Part shown: piece after piece, positions 16,845-25,584 of the stretch | Layout of the letters: each line of letters starts with the position of its first letter | Numbering within the stretch: position 1 is the stretch's first letter | Assembly (NCBI GenBank): GCA_902778175.1 | Contig: CACYWT010000019.1 | Coordinates: 17,394-81,393 of the forward strand | DNA length: 64,000 nucleotides | DNA from: an uncultured Ruminococcus sp. | GTDB taxonomy: Bacteria > Bacillota > Clostridia > Oscillospirales > Acutalibacteraceae | Direction of reading: 5' to 3' | The notes under the pieces: model-generated | Told to the model about the DNA's origin: nothing | Database searches by the model: none | The model's input: the letters and a program-made list of their open reading frames with translations, nothing else | Position numbers and translations under genes: made by a program

Positions 16845-17924
16845 TCAATCTCCGAAGCAGATGCCGATATTCTTTGCATCACGGATAACTGGGCAGTCTA
16901 CCGGAACGCCCTTGAGCTTGCCGGCAACCTCACTAAGCGGAACGGGAACGACCTCTCCGTTTACCATACCAGTCATGAAACCGTATTTTTCATTGATAAT
17001 AAGCTGAGCGCAGGCTGCTCCGAAACGGGTGGTGATAAATCTGTCGTATGCGTCGGGGCTGCCGCCTCTCTGGAAATGTCCCGGAACGGTAACTCTTGTT
17101 TCCTGACCGGTAGCTTCTTCTATCTCATGAGCTATCTTATAGGAAATCGACGGATACATCAGATTTGCCATTGCTTCCTTCTTCTTCTTTTTCGGCAGAG
17201 CGGCGATCTCCTTTGATATAGCGCCCTCGGCTACTGCAAGGATAGAGAATGTCTTGCCTTCCTTGGTCCTTGATTTGACTGTATCTATGACCTTATTGAT
17301 ATCATACGGGATCTCCGGGATAAGGATAACGTCAGCTCCGCCCGCGATACCTGCATGAAGCGTCAGCCAGCCTGCCTTATGTCCCATACATTCTATGATA
17401 AATACGCGTCCGTGTGAGGTAGCTGTTGTATGGATACAGTCAATTACCTGTGTTGCGATATCAACAGCGCTCTGGAAACCGAATGTAACGTCCGTTCCCC
17501 AGATATCGTTATCTATAGTCTTGGGCATGGAAACAACATTCAGACCCTCTTCCGAAAGCATATTCGCGCTCTTGTGGGTTCCGTTTCCGCCGAGAACAAC
17601 AAGACAGTCAAGCTTGAGATCGTTATATGTCTTTTTCATTGCAGCTACCTTATCGACATTTGTTTCCTCGTCGATCACGCGCATCTGCTTGAACGGCTGA
17701 CGCGAGGTTCCGAGGATCGTTCCGCCTCTTGTAAGTATACCCGAAAAATCCTCCGGCTTCATCAGACGGTATTCCCCGTTGATAAGACCCCTGTAACCGT
17801 CAATAATACCATAGATCTCTACCTTTTTGCCGTAATGCTCGTAAAGACCCTTTGCCATGCCTCTGATAGCTGAATTCAGACCCTGGCAGTCACCGCCGCT
17901 TGTAAGTACGCCTACTCTTTTCAT
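16845..17924 (-). CDS. pfkA: 6-phosphofructokinase
   Basis: 359 residues, PF00365 family: N-terminal GVLTSGGDCQGLNSAIRG (nucleotide-binding loop), then GGTILGTSR, PKTIDNDI (the fructose-6-phosphate and catalytic loop with its Asp) and MGHKAGWL. The enzyme phosphorylates fructose 6-phosphate in glycolysis. The phosphoryl-donor loop reads GGNGTHKSA; in E. coli PfkA it is GGDGS, while PPi enzymes have Asp at the next position (GGDDS). The Gly argues for ATP, but the preceding Asn replaces the usual Mg-contacting Asp, so the donor is not certain. It follows ppk1 by 65 nt. Confidence 0.93.
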   Translation of the reverse strand: MKRVGVLTSGGDCQGLNSAIRGMAKGLYEHYGKKVEIYGIIDGYRGLINGEYRLMKPEDFSGILTRGGTILGTSRQPFKQMRVIDEETNVDKVAAMKKTYNDLKLDCLVVLGGNGTHKSANMLSEEGLNVVSMPKTIDNDIWGTDVTFGFQSAVDIATQVIDCIHTTATSHGRVFIIECMGHKAGWLTLHAGIAGGADVILIPEIPYDINKVIDTVKSRTKEGKTFSILAVAEGAISKEIAALPKKKKKEAMANLMYPSISYKIAHEIEEATGQETRVTVPGHFQRGGSPDAYDRFITTRFGAACAQLIINEKYGFMTGMVNGEVVPVPLSEVAGKLKGVPVDCPVIRDAKNIGICFGD

Positions 17925-17963
17925 TAGAATTCACTCCTTATGATTATTTGTAATTCTATCCGA

Positions 17964-17979
17964 CCGTCCTTCGGGACGG
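17964..17979. other. Hairpin between ppk1 and pfkA
   Basis: CCGTCC-TTCG-GGACGG, a very stable tetraloop hairpin, extended by ATCCG/CGGAT-like outer pairs. There is no U-tract on the minus strand. It is more likely an RNA-processing or stability element between the two genes than a terminator. Confidence 0.5.
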
Positions 17980-17989
17980 ATATGATTTT

Positions 17990-20221
17990 TCATGGCTTTT
18001 CCGGCTTTGGCGGTACTGCTGCCATAAGCGGCTTGAAACGGTTTTCTTCCTTTTCAACTATCCGCTTTGATGCCAGCGCCTTTTTTGCCATTTCGGAAAA
18101 TTCTCTCTGACAGTTATGCAGCTTTTTGCCGCGTCTGTCGATAAGCTCATAGCTCGTATCGGGAAGCTGTATCCTTGTATTGAGCACATCCTTGAGCATT
18201 GTTTCTATTATTGTAAACGAGCGGTTCATAAGATCGGGATCCTCTATCGGGAACACAAGCTCCACTCTCTTGTCGAGATTCCTCTGCATCCAGTCCGCCG
18301 AACCCATATAGATCTTTCTGTTGCCGCCGTTTTCAAATATAAAGATACGGCTGTGTTCAAGAAGCTGTCCGACTATGCTGCGGACTGTTATATTATCGCT
18401 TATTCCCTTTACTCCGGGAACAAGACAGCATATTCCTCTGATTATCAGCGTTATCTTCACGCCTGCCTGCGAAGCCTTGTACAGAAGTCTTATTATAGAA
18501 GGATCAACAAGGGAATTGATCTTTGCGACTATTCCAGAGGGCAGTCCTGCAAGCGCATTATCCGTTTCGTGGCGGATCATTTCCTCGAAGAAATCCCTCA
18601 GCCCCGTAGGAGCGACCTTCATCTTATTATACACCGGCGGAGTGCTGTATCCTGTCAGAACATTGAACAGCGACGAAGCATCTTCACCGAACTGCTCCGA
18701 GCAGGTAAACATACCGATATCCGTATAGAAACGCGCCGTACTGTCGTTATAGTTTCCTGTACCCATATGCAGATATCTTCTTATTCCGTCTGCCTCGCGG
18801 CGGACGACAAGCACTATCTTGCAGTGTGTTTTCAGTCCCTGAAGACCGTATATTACATGACAGCCCGCCTTTTCGAGCTTTTTTGCCCAGCCGATATTGT
18901 TTTCCTCATCAAAACGGGCTTTAAGCTCCACAAGCACCGTGACCTGCTTTCCGTTTTCGGCAGCCTTGATAAGAGCCGCTATTATCGGAGAATGTCCGCT
19001 TACGCGGTAAAGCGTCTGTTTTATCGCAAGAACATCGGGATCCTTTGCCGCCTGATTTATAAAGCTTGTTACCGCGTCAAAGCTTTCAAAGGGATGATGC
19101 ACCATTCTGTCCTTTTCCCTTATGGCGCTGAAAATATCGTCATAGCCGTATAATTCCGCAGGCGGAGTCACCGGAGTGATAGGCTTGAACCGAAGCTCGT
19201 CAAGTCCGTCAAGCCGGCAGAATTTCGAGAAGAAGGTAAGATCGAGCGGTCCCGTCACCTCATAAATTTCCTTATCGGCAACGCCGAGCATATCAACAAG
19301 GAAGTTTTTCAGCGCATCATCAGATTTTGCGGTGATCTCCAGTCTGACCGGATCGCCTCTCTGACGTTTTTTCAGCGAGTGCTTGATCTCGACAAGAAGA
19401 TCATCAGCCTCTTCGTCTATATCAAGATCTCCGTCCCTTGTAATGCGGAACGGGCAGAATGCCTTTATCTTATACAATTCAAAAAGCTGGGAAAGCTTTT
19501 CCGTAATAATATCCTCCAGCAGAACGAAGCATCTTCCTCCGTCGGAAGCAGGCACCTCAAAATACCTCTGTAGAATGGACGGAACCTGGACAACAGCGAA
19601 GATATCCTCTCCGTCACGGGAAAGCCTTACTGCGATATTCAGGCTTTTATTCGCAAGAAGCGGAAACGGACGGGACGTATCGACGGCAAGGGGAGTCAGC
19701 ACCGGGAAAATGAATTTCTCGAAATACTCATCGACCTTCTGCCTCTGGCTTTTTGAAAGATCGCTCACCCTGAGAAAGAACAGTCCGCTTTTTTTCAGCG
19801 CAGGAAGCAGAGAACGATTCAGACAAGAATACTGTTTTTTTACAAATTCATGTATCTTATCGGTCAGAGCCTCGAACTGCTGCTGCGCGGTCATTCCCGA
19901 TTCATCGGGTCTGTTGCTTTTGGTGGAATGGAGCTTATCCATCACTCCGGCAACGCGCACCATGAAAAACTCGTCCAGATTAGAAGCGGTTATCGCCAGG
20001 AAATTAGCTCTTTCCAGAACGGGGTTTTCCTTTTCAAAAGCCTCCTCCAGAACACGGCTGTTAAAATCCATCCAGCTCAGTTCACGGTTGTGATAAGGAA
20101 AATCGGGCGGCGAATAAAGCTTTGCAGGTTTCAGTCTAGCATAGGATTTTGTTTTCACCTTTGATTTTCCGTCTTTTTTTTCTTTTACTTCGTCTTTTTT
20201 CTTATCGCTCACGTCAATCAC
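17990..20221 (-). CDS. ppk1: Polyphosphate kinase 1
   Basis: 743 residues, full length for PPK1. It has four domains: N (from YHNRELSWMDFNSRVLEEA), head, and two PLD-like catalytic domains. The phospho-histidine region is RRYLHMGTGNYND (about residues 470-482), preceded by the conserved LKARFDEENNIGWAKKLE. The enzyme reversibly transfers the ATP gamma-phosphate onto polyphosphate. A Lys/Glu-rich extension of about 30 residues at the N-terminus precedes the domain start. The upstream 445 nt hold only repeats. Confidence 0.97.
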   Translation of the reverse strand: MIDVSDKKKDEVKEKKDGKSKVKTKSYARLKPAKLYSPPDFPYHNRELSWMDFNSRVLEEAFEKENPVLERANFLAITASNLDEFFMVRVAGVMDKLHSTKSNRPDESGMTAQQQFEALTDKIHEFVKKQYSCLNRSLLPALKKSGLFFLRVSDLSKSQRQKVDEYFEKFIFPVLTPLAVDTSRPFPLLANKSLNIAVRLSRDGEDIFAVVQVPSILQRYFEVPASDGGRCFVLLEDIITEKLSQLFELYKIKAFCPFRITRDGDLDIDEEADDLLVEIKHSLKKRQRGDPVRLEITAKSDDALKNFLVDMLGVADKEIYEVTGPLDLTFFSKFCRLDGLDELRFKPITPVTPPAELYGYDDIFSAIREKDRMVHHPFESFDAVTSFINQAAKDPDVLAIKQTLYRVSGHSPIIAALIKAAENGKQVTVLVELKARFDEENNIGWAKKLEKAGCHVIYGLQGLKTHCKIVLVVRREADGIRRYLHMGTGNYNDSTARFYTDIGMFTCSEQFGEDASSLFNVLTGYSTPPVYNKMKVAPTGLRDFFEEMIRHETDNALAGLPSGIVAKINSLVDPSIIRLLYKASQAGVKITLIIRGICCLVPGVKGISDNITVRSIVGQLLEHSRIFIFENGGNRKIYMGSADWMQRNLDKRVELVFPIEDPDLMNRSFTIIETMLKDVLNTRIQLPDTSYELIDRRGKKLHNCQREFSEMAKKALASKRIVEKEENRFKPLMAAVPPKPEKP

Positions 20222-20249
20222 CTGAGAATAATTTTTCTTTGATTATTTT

Positions 20250-20326
20250 TAGACAATACCTCGCAAAGACCGTCTGAGCGCTGAGCGGCGCAGCCGCGGC
20301 ACCATATTTGAGCGGTCTTGCCTTAA
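20250..20326. repeat. Degenerate relative of the palindromic repeat
   Basis: A 77-bp inverted-repeat segment, TA-bounded, starting AGACAATACCTCGCAAAGAC and ending CGGTCTTGCCTTA. The ends resemble the MITE-like family (AGGCAATACC..CACAAAG) but the centre is unrelated and GC-rich. It lies 29 nt upstream of the ppk1 start. A weak hairpin (ACCGG with CCGGT) follows near 20337-20357. With the next repeat it accounts for most of the gene-free stretch 20222-20666. Confidence 0.5.
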
Positions 20327-20419
20327 ATTCTTCCATACCGGCGAAAAACACACCGGTTTTTATGATTACTCTACCATTATAACAAAAAAATTTTATTATT
20401 GCAATAATATTTATTCAAT

Positions 20420-20595
20420 TTAAGGCAATACCGCACAAAGATAGTGTCACAGATGCGCCGTCAATTTTTTCGTCAGAATGTGCAAAACGAGCGTAGTTAA
20501 CCTGACGGTTATCAAGCGAGTTTTGTGCAGAATGACGGAAAAAGAGCAGATGTGGTGCTAAGCCGTAAGGCGGTCTTTGTGCGGTGTTGCCTTAA
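20420..20595. repeat. Full-length MITE-like repeat, copy 1
   Basis: A 176-bp non-coding element bounded by TTAAGG...CCTTAA. The terminal inverted repeats run about 22 bp with one mismatch (AGGCAATACCGCACAAAG at the left). The centre holds a second long imperfect inverted repeat (TTTTTTCGTCAGAATG against GAATGACGGAAAAAGA). Placing TA at both ends as the target duplication gives an element from AGGCAA to TTGCCT, as expected for IS630/Tc1-mariner type MITEs. It differs from the copy at 27853-28032 by about six substitutions and a 4-bp indel. Confidence 0.85.
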
Positions 20596-20634
20596 TAAGA
20601 TGCTTGCCGTCATAATAATTATGCAAGAAAAAAA

Positions 20635-20656
20635 GCAGCAGACCAAAGCCTGCTGC
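20635..20656 (-). terminator. Terminator of the small conserved gene 20667-20984
   Basis: GCAGCAG paired with CTGCTGC over an 8-nt loop, followed on the minus strand by seven T residues. It starts 11 nt past the stop codon. Confidence 0.88.
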
Positions 20657-20666
20657 ATGAAACTGA

Positions 20667-20984
20667 TTATTTTGATCTGAGCGCCTGCTGCAGCCATACA
20701 TAAGCCGTATCTATTGCTGAAAAAAGATCGGGCTGCTCGCTTGTTTTTTCAACTGCCTTCTGGGGGCTGACATTTATATCGGTATTCATAAGCTGAATAA
20801 ACGTCTTATCCGCAAGCTCAAGAGCCTGAGCGTCCGCGCCGTCGGCAGGAGATATCTTTTTCTTTGATCTGACCTGTATTCTGACAACATAATTGTCGCG
20901 CATATCCCCGTAATAAAGAAGATCTCCGCTGCGTACAAGCGGTTTCCCTTTATACATCGGGAATTTCGTCTTTGTGTCTGACAT
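20667..20984 (-). CDS. Small conserved protein of unknown function
   Basis: 105 residues from the ATG at 20984, chosen because GGAGG lies 7 nt upstream; a longer reading from 21059 has no ribosome-binding site. It begins MSDTKTKFPMYKGKPLVRSG followed by DLLYYGDMRDNYVVRIQV, which looks like a small beta domain, and ends in an amphipathic segment (DLFSAIDTAYVWLQQALRSK). I recall similar short proteins in Ruminococcaceae, without an assigned role. It is soluble and slightly basic and lies downstream of ireB with a terminator directly after it. Confidence 0.7.
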   Translation of the reverse strand: MSDTKTKFPMYKGKPLVRSGDLLYYGDMRDNYVVRIQVRSKKKISPADGADAQALELADKTFIQLMNTDINVSPQKAVEKTSEQPDLFSAIDTAYVWLQQALRSK

Positions 20985-21092
20985 TATCTTTCCTCCAATC
21001 TTATTCCGGGGGATAAGCATAAACGATCCTGTCCCCCTGCAGTGAAGCCGCAAAAGCACTGAACCGTACTTTCTGATATGATCAGTGGTTTA

Positions 21093-21350
21093 TCAGATGC
21101 CGAGATAATTCTTGAGAAGTATCTCAAGAAGGTCATCTCTGTCAATTTTTCTGATAAGGCTTCTGGCATTATTATTTGTGGTGATATAGGTGGGATCCTC
21201 GGACAAAATATATCCTACGATCTGGTTGACCGGATTATAGCCCTTTTCCTCAAGAGCCTTATACACCGTTGTAAGGATCTCCTTGACCGTAGAATCACGG
21301 TTATCGGGAATTTTGAATACGATCGTCTTATCTGTTACGTCCTTGCGCAT
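21093..21350 (-). CDS. ireB: IreB family regulatory phosphoprotein
   Basis: 85 residues, a full-length match to the UPF0297/DUF965 (YrzL, IreB) family: [10 protein letters not shown] near the N-terminus, [20 protein letters not shown] in the middle and [23 protein letters not shown] at the end. In Enterococcus IreB is phosphorylated by the PASTA kinase IreK and tunes cephalosporin tolerance. ATG 21350 is preferred over GTG 21359 because GGAGG is 8 nt upstream of the ATG. The usual neighbour ruvX is not adjacent. Confidence 0.95.
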   Translation of the reverse strand: MRKDVTDKTIVFKIPDNRDSTVKEILTTVYKALEEKGYNPVNQIVGYILSEDPTYITTNNNARSLIRKIDRDDLLEILLKNYLGI

Positions 21351-21499
21351 ATATTCCACCTCCGCATTTATTTTATTTTAACACATTCCTCACAGGATTA
21401 CAATACATTTTATGAAATTTCCCATAACACAGTTTGTAGGTTTAAAATTGATATGTTGATTTTTTAAGATACCCTGTCGATTATTTTACTTCCGCTCAG

Positions 21500-22555
21500 T
21501 TATGCATTTATCATATCGTATTTCCAGCTGCTTTCAAAGCTTCCTTCAAGTCCGGACGTGATATACAGCTTTTTATCCCTGTCAATAAGCACCATATCAA
21601 ATTCGCCGCTGTGCGCGCGCCAGTATGCGCAGGCATTTTCCATGCCCATCACAAAGCAGGCGGTTGACAATCCGTCAGCAAGCGTCGCGTCGCTGCTGAC
21701 GATGGTCACAGACACAAGATCGCTGTCCGACGGATAGCCCGTAGCAGGATCCATTATATGATGATAGGTTTTCCCGTTCTCGGTGAAGAATCTTTCATAT
21801 CCGCCGGAGGTTATTACCGCCTTATCGCTGACTGAAACTATCCCGGCAAGCATACTGCTGTCCCCGGGATTGTCGGGATCGGTAATTCCGCAGCGCCAGA
21901 GAGAACCGTCCTGCTTTTTGCCGCAGCACTGTACATTTCCTCCGAGCGAAATTATCCCGGAGCCTATACCGTATTCCTCAAATATTTTCATAACGCGTCC
22001 GCTGGTATAGCCCTTTGCTATGCCGCCGAAATCTATACCCTGTCCTTTCCCGAGAGTAAGCCTTCCGCCGCTGTAATCCAGCTTGTCAAAGCCCGTATCC
22101 GCAAGCGCCGACTTTATTTTTTCTTCATCGGGGACGGACTGTTTCTCCTCCGTAAAGCCCCAGAGCTTCATCAGCGGATAAACGGTTATATCGAACGAAC
22201 CCTCCGTTTCCTCAAAGATACGTTTTGAATATCCGAGCAGCGCCGCAGTATCCTCAGATACCGTACCGCCGCCGCTGCTGTTTATCCTTGAAACCTCGCT
22301 GTTTTCATCGCCCGTGGACAAAAGCTTATCCAGCCGCCTGATCTCGTCCTCGGCAGCGTCAAGAGCCTGAGAGGATCTTTCCCCGTAAGCCGTAAGGGTC
22401 ATATATGTGTCCATTGCGAAAATTTCCCTGTTATTTGCGTCCTTTACGGAGTCCGCGCTTTGAGCAGATGAAGGATCATCCGCATCTGCCGCCGCGCAGC
22501 CTGCTGCCGAAAATATACACATTGCCGCAATAAGCAGGCATAAATATTTTTTCAT
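21500..22555 (-). CDS. apbE: FAD:protein FMN transferase lipoprotein
   Basis: 351 residues, ApbE/Ftp family. The N-terminus is a lipoprotein signal with lipobox SAAGC (Cys about residue 20). Family motifs include AMDTYMTLTAYG, DFGGIAKGY (FAD site), ISLGGNVQ and HHIMDPATGYPSD (metal and catalytic region), then DATLADGLSTACFVMG. It transfers FMN from FAD onto a Thr of target proteins outside the membrane. It overlaps the Gx transporter gene by ATGA and, with the NusG_II gene, forms the extracytoplasmic flavinylation cluster. The flavinylated target itself (an FMN-binding-domain protein or Rnf subunit) is not in this window. Confidence 0.96.
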   Translation of the reverse strand: MKKYLCLLIAAMCIFSAAGCAAADADDPSSAQSADSVKDANNREIFAMDTYMTLTAYGERSSQALDAAEDEIRRLDKLLSTGDENSEVSRINSSGGGTVSEDTAALLGYSKRIFEETEGSFDITVYPLMKLWGFTEEKQSVPDEEKIKSALADTGFDKLDYSGGRLTLGKGQGIDFGGIAKGYTSGRVMKIFEEYGIGSGIISLGGNVQCCGKKQDGSLWRCGITDPDNPGDSSMLAGIVSVSDKAVITSGGYERFFTENGKTYHHIMDPATGYPSDSDLVSVTIVSSDATLADGLSTACFVMGMENACAYWRAHSGEFDMVLIDRDKKLYITSGLEGSFESSWKYDMINA

Positions 22556-23091
22556 TCTTTCTTTTTCCCTTCAAATAAACTGTCGGGCAGCCTGCGTATC
22601 AGCTCGCTGCCGATAATGCCTATGAGCGCGCCCGACGCCATGCCCGTAAACCACAGCAAGGCAAGATACCAGGCGACCGACACTGTATTTGTAACAAGCA
22701 CCGCAACTATTATCTGCCCGATATTATGCGCAACGCCTCCTGCAATGCTTACCGTGACCACCCTGAAAGCTCCCGTGCGTTTCAGTATTATCATCACCGC
22801 AGTTGAAAGCATACCTCCTGCAAGACTGTACAGCAGAGCCGACGGTCCTCCGAAAAGCACCGACGCCATAACTATCCTGAGAACATTCATCGCCATTGCG
22901 CTTTTGCCCCCTGTTTTATACAGCGCCAGCACGACTATTATATTTGTCAGTCCGAGCTTCATTCCCGGTATCGGAAAAAAAGCCGGCAGCTGCGATTCAA
23001 GATAGCTCAGCGCCAGAGCAAGCGCTGCAAGCACACCGTATACAGCCGTTTTCTGTATATTTATCCTTCCGGAATCAGTTTTCTTTTTCAT
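22552..23091 (-). CDS. Gx transporter family protein
   Basis: 179 residues and about five to six membrane helices. It matches the PF07456 family, historically called heptaprenyl diphosphate synthase component I: YGVLAALALALSYLESQLP at the N-terminus, then PGMKLGLTNIIVVLALY and the GGVAHNIGQ motif. Members sit beside ApbE and NusG_II genes and may carry a flavin or precursor across the membrane. The start is 2 nt after the NusG_II stop and the end overlaps apbE by 4 nt, so the three are translationally coupled. Confidence 0.92.
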   Translation of the reverse strand: MKKKTDSGRINIQKTAVYGVLAALALALSYLESQLPAFFPIPGMKLGLTNIIVVLALYKTGGKSAMAMNVLRIVMASVLFGGPSALLYSLAGGMLSTAVMIILKRTGAFRVVTVSIAGGVAHNIGQIIVAVLVTNTVSVAWYLALLWFTGMASGALIGIIGSELIRRLPDSLFEGKKKE

Positions 23092-23093
23092 TC

Positions 23094-23483
23094 TTATCTC
23101 ACTATCACATCTGCACCGCTGTCCGCCGGAGCAGCTTCGCCGTCCGTAATTTCAATAACGAGCTTATGCGGCAGACAAATCACAGACTGTCCCTTCAAAC
23201 TTATCCTTCCCTGTTTTACGCACAGCTTATCCGGACAGTCGGCGTCCTCGATACGCGCACTTCCGTCCTCGATAACAAGGATATTCTTCCCTCCGGAGCC
23301 GCCGAGTTCGACCCTTCTATCCTCTCCGAGAGGATAGACCGCCTTCTTTTCCCCGTTCACCCTGACAATAACGCTGCTTCCGCCCTGTCCGCCGATAAAC
23401 GCAAAAAGAAGTATTATCACTCCGGCAAGCAGCATTGCCGCAATAAGAAAAATATCTCTTTTCTTTGGCTTGTTTTTCTCCAT
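23094..23483 (-). CDS. NusG domain II-containing membrane-anchored protein
   Basis: 129 residues from the ATG at 23483, chosen for GGAG 8-9 nt upstream; a GTG 21 nt earlier lacks a site. It has a Lys-rich N-terminus, one membrane helix (about residues 11-33) and an extracytoplasmic NusG_II domain (about 40-128) with the signature DCPDKLCVKQGRI and SVICLPHKLVIEI. Such proteins occur with Rnf-type and flavinylated electron-transfer systems. It lies in the apbE/Gx cluster. Confidence 0.92.
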   Translation of the reverse strand: MEKNKPKKRDIFLIAAMLLAGVIILLFAFIGGQGGSSVIVRVNGEKKAVYPLGEDRRVELGGSGGKNILVIEDGSARIEDADCPDKLCVKQGRISLKGQSVICLPHKLVIEITDGEAAPADSGADVIVR

Positions 23484-23532
23484 ATCTTCTCCACCAAAAC
23501 ACACCGGGCGCAGCTGATAAACAACCGCGCAC

Positions 23533-24864
23533 TCAGCACCGATCCTTCAGACATCTGATCCTGTTTATACCGTTTTGCAAAAGACGATCCTCCACATAAG
23601 AGGATATCACTTCTCCCGGCATTATCACCGGAACTCCCGGCGGACAGGGACAGGCTGTATCTGCAGCGATCCTGCCTGCAGCGCAGGCTGTGCCGATCTC
23701 CTCCGACGGCGAAAGCATTGCTTCTCTTATCGTCATTTTCTTTTCCGGAAGAATTATTTTTTCCCTTTCAGCAGATACCGGCTCTGATACCGGCATATTG
23801 ACCACCGCTTTTCTTACGCGCCCGATATCGTCTTCCGTATTGAACGGCGTTATTATCAGCACTGCATTTTCTCCGTCACAGAATTCGCAGTCTATTCCGC
23901 AGGATTCAAAATACTCCTGCTGTGCCTGACCGATAAGCCCCACAGCCGCCGTATCAAGAGTAAGCCTCAGCGGATCACATTCTCCCCGGGGATGCGGTAT
24001 ACCGCGCCTGTCTGCCAGATCTCTCATCTGCGAAACTGTTTCCTCACAGCGGCGGTAATCCTCCCGTCCCCTGCCGTTCATATATGTAATACACAGATCT
24101 ATCGAACTCATTATCAGGTACGAGGGACTTGTAGAACCGAAAAGAGCCATTGCCTGCTTTGCTTCATCAAAGGGTATCCCCTTTGCGATATTCAGCAGTG
24201 CGCCCCCCGTCAGCACAGGCAGCGTCTTATGCAGAGAGCAGGCGGTCATATCCGCGCCGAGAGCCAGCGGATGTCTGTTTTCTCCGAGAAAGGCAAGGTG
24301 CGATCCATGCGCATTATCCACAAGCAGCCATACTCCATGCTCATGACATATTTCAGATATCGTTCTTATATCGCAAAGCTCTCCGTAATAGCTCGGTGAT
24401 GTAATATAGCATGAAGTGATACCCGGATATTTTTCCAATGCATCTCTGACAGAAGCGGGATCGATCCGTCCGGTATAGCCGTTTCCTCCGTCGGGAATAA
24501 GCCATACGGGATCAAGCCCCAGCAAAGCCATTGCGTTGACTGCGCTGCGGTGGGCGTTCCTTGCGCATAATATTCTGCCGCCGCGCATTGCCGCAAGCCG
24601 CAGCATTGTCTGTATCGCAAGACTGCACCCGCCTGCCGAGATAAGGCTTCTTCCTGCGCCGAAAAGCTCAGCAGCGCGCTGTTCTGTACGGAGTATCACA
24701 TCATTTGCTTCATACAGTGCGTCCGTATCGGGAAGCTCGGTATAATCAAGGCGGAGCAGCGACGGGTCAAAAAACCTGCCCTTATGCCCCGGAGTATGAA
24801 AAGAGGCACGGTTAAGTGCCTCATGCTGTATAAGTCTGTCATAAAGCGGAGATGACCCGTCCAT
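23533..24864 (-). CDS. Orn/Lys/Arg decarboxylase family PLP enzyme
   Basis: 443 residues from the ATG at 24864, chosen for AAAGGG 8 nt upstream and because an earlier start would run into the hemolysin III gene. The fold-type I PLP domain is clear: FHTPGHKG at the N-terminus, SAGGCSLAIQTML (phosphate cup), LLVDNAHGSHLAF (PLP Asp and His) and the Schiff-base Lys in SLHKTLPVLTGGALL. The C-terminal domain is short. The family decarboxylates arginine, lysine or ornithine to polyamine precursors; the substrate cannot be set by eye. It is the middle gene of a long minus-strand run. Confidence 0.92.
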   Translation of the reverse strand: MDGSSPLYDRLIQHEALNRASFHTPGHKGRFFDPSLLRLDYTELPDTDALYEANDVILRTEQRAAELFGAGRSLISAGGCSLAIQTMLRLAAMRGGRILCARNAHRSAVNAMALLGLDPVWLIPDGGNGYTGRIDPASVRDALEKYPGITSCYITSPSYYGELCDIRTISEICHEHGVWLLVDNAHGSHLAFLGENRHPLALGADMTACSLHKTLPVLTGGALLNIAKGIPFDEAKQAMALFGSTSPSYLIMSSIDLCITYMNGRGREDYRRCEETVSQMRDLADRRGIPHPRGECDPLRLTLDTAAVGLIGQAQQEYFESCGIDCEFCDGENAVLIITPFNTEDDIGRVRKAVVNMPVSEPVSAEREKIILPEKKMTIREAMLSPSEEIGTACAAGRIAADTACPCPPGVPVIMPGEVISSYVEDRLLQNGINRIRCLKDRC

Positions 24865-24878
24865 GAAAAATCCCTTTC

Positions 24879-25556
24879 TTATTGAAGTATGATAAACAAG
24901 ATCGAAAAATAATGGAATACACTTCCTGCCACAGTAAAGAGATGCCATACAGAATGGAAATATTTTACTTTTTTTATGGCATAGAATATAATTCCGACTG
25001 TATACAGGACACCGCCTATCAGCAGGTACAGCAAAGAAAGCTGATTCACCGTTTCAAGCATAGGCTTGACCGCGATCACTATTACCCAGCCCATCATGAC
25101 ATAGCATACTATTGAAGGCTTGCGGAATTTTTCAAGATCTATCGAATTGAATACGATACCTACCGCCGCCGCGCCCCAGACGATACCGAAAAGCACCCAC
25201 CCCAGCGCGCCGCGGAGCGGAACGAGGGTTATCGGGGTATATGTTCCGGCGATCAGGAAAAATATCGTATTATGATCCATTATACGGAAGAAAGCCTTTG
25301 CCTTTTTGTTGGTTATCGCATGATAAAGGGTGGACATGGTATAGAGTATTATCAGCGACGCCCCATAAATTGCCGAAGCCACGACCGCCCATGCGTCATT
25401 GTATATTGCCGAAACGACTATAAGTATTACCGTCCCCGCAACGGAAAGCAACGCGCCTGCGCCGTGTGAAACGGAATTGAAGATTTCCTCACCAAGACTA
25501 TAGCGTTTCGGCGGTTTTTCCTTTAGCGGCATTGCTGCCGTTTTCCATGTTCCCAT
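24879..25556 (-). CDS. Hemolysin III family (PAQR-like) membrane protein
   Basis: 225 residues and seven membrane helices. Signature elements of the YqfA/TrhA/PAQR family are present: EIFNSVSHGAGALLSVAG, STLYHAITNKKAKAFFRIMDHNTIFFLIAGTYTP, and a C-terminal FHSVWHLFTVAGSVFHYF with the zinc-type histidines. Bacillus YplQ and E. coli TrhA affect membrane lipid homeostasis; toxin activity is not implied. It sits 28 nt after hemW and 14 nt before the decarboxylase start. Confidence 0.94.
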   Translation of the reverse strand: MGTWKTAAMPLKEKPPKRYSLGEEIFNSVSHGAGALLSVAGTVILIVVSAIYNDAWAVVASAIYGASLIILYTMSTLYHAITNKKAKAFFRIMDHNTIFFLIAGTYTPITLVPLRGALGWVLFGIVWGAAAVGIVFNSIDLEKFRKPSIVCYVMMGWVIVIAVKPMLETVNQLSLLYLLIGGVLYTVGIIFYAIKKVKYFHSVWHLFTVAGSVFHYFSILFIILQ

Positions 25557-25584
25557 GACCCTTTATCCTTTCATAATTTTTAAT

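Noticed and set aside
24879..25556. A true hemolysin toxin
   Set aside because: The hemolysin III name is historical; the seven-helix PAQR-like proteins are membrane-homeostasis proteins in studied bacteria.
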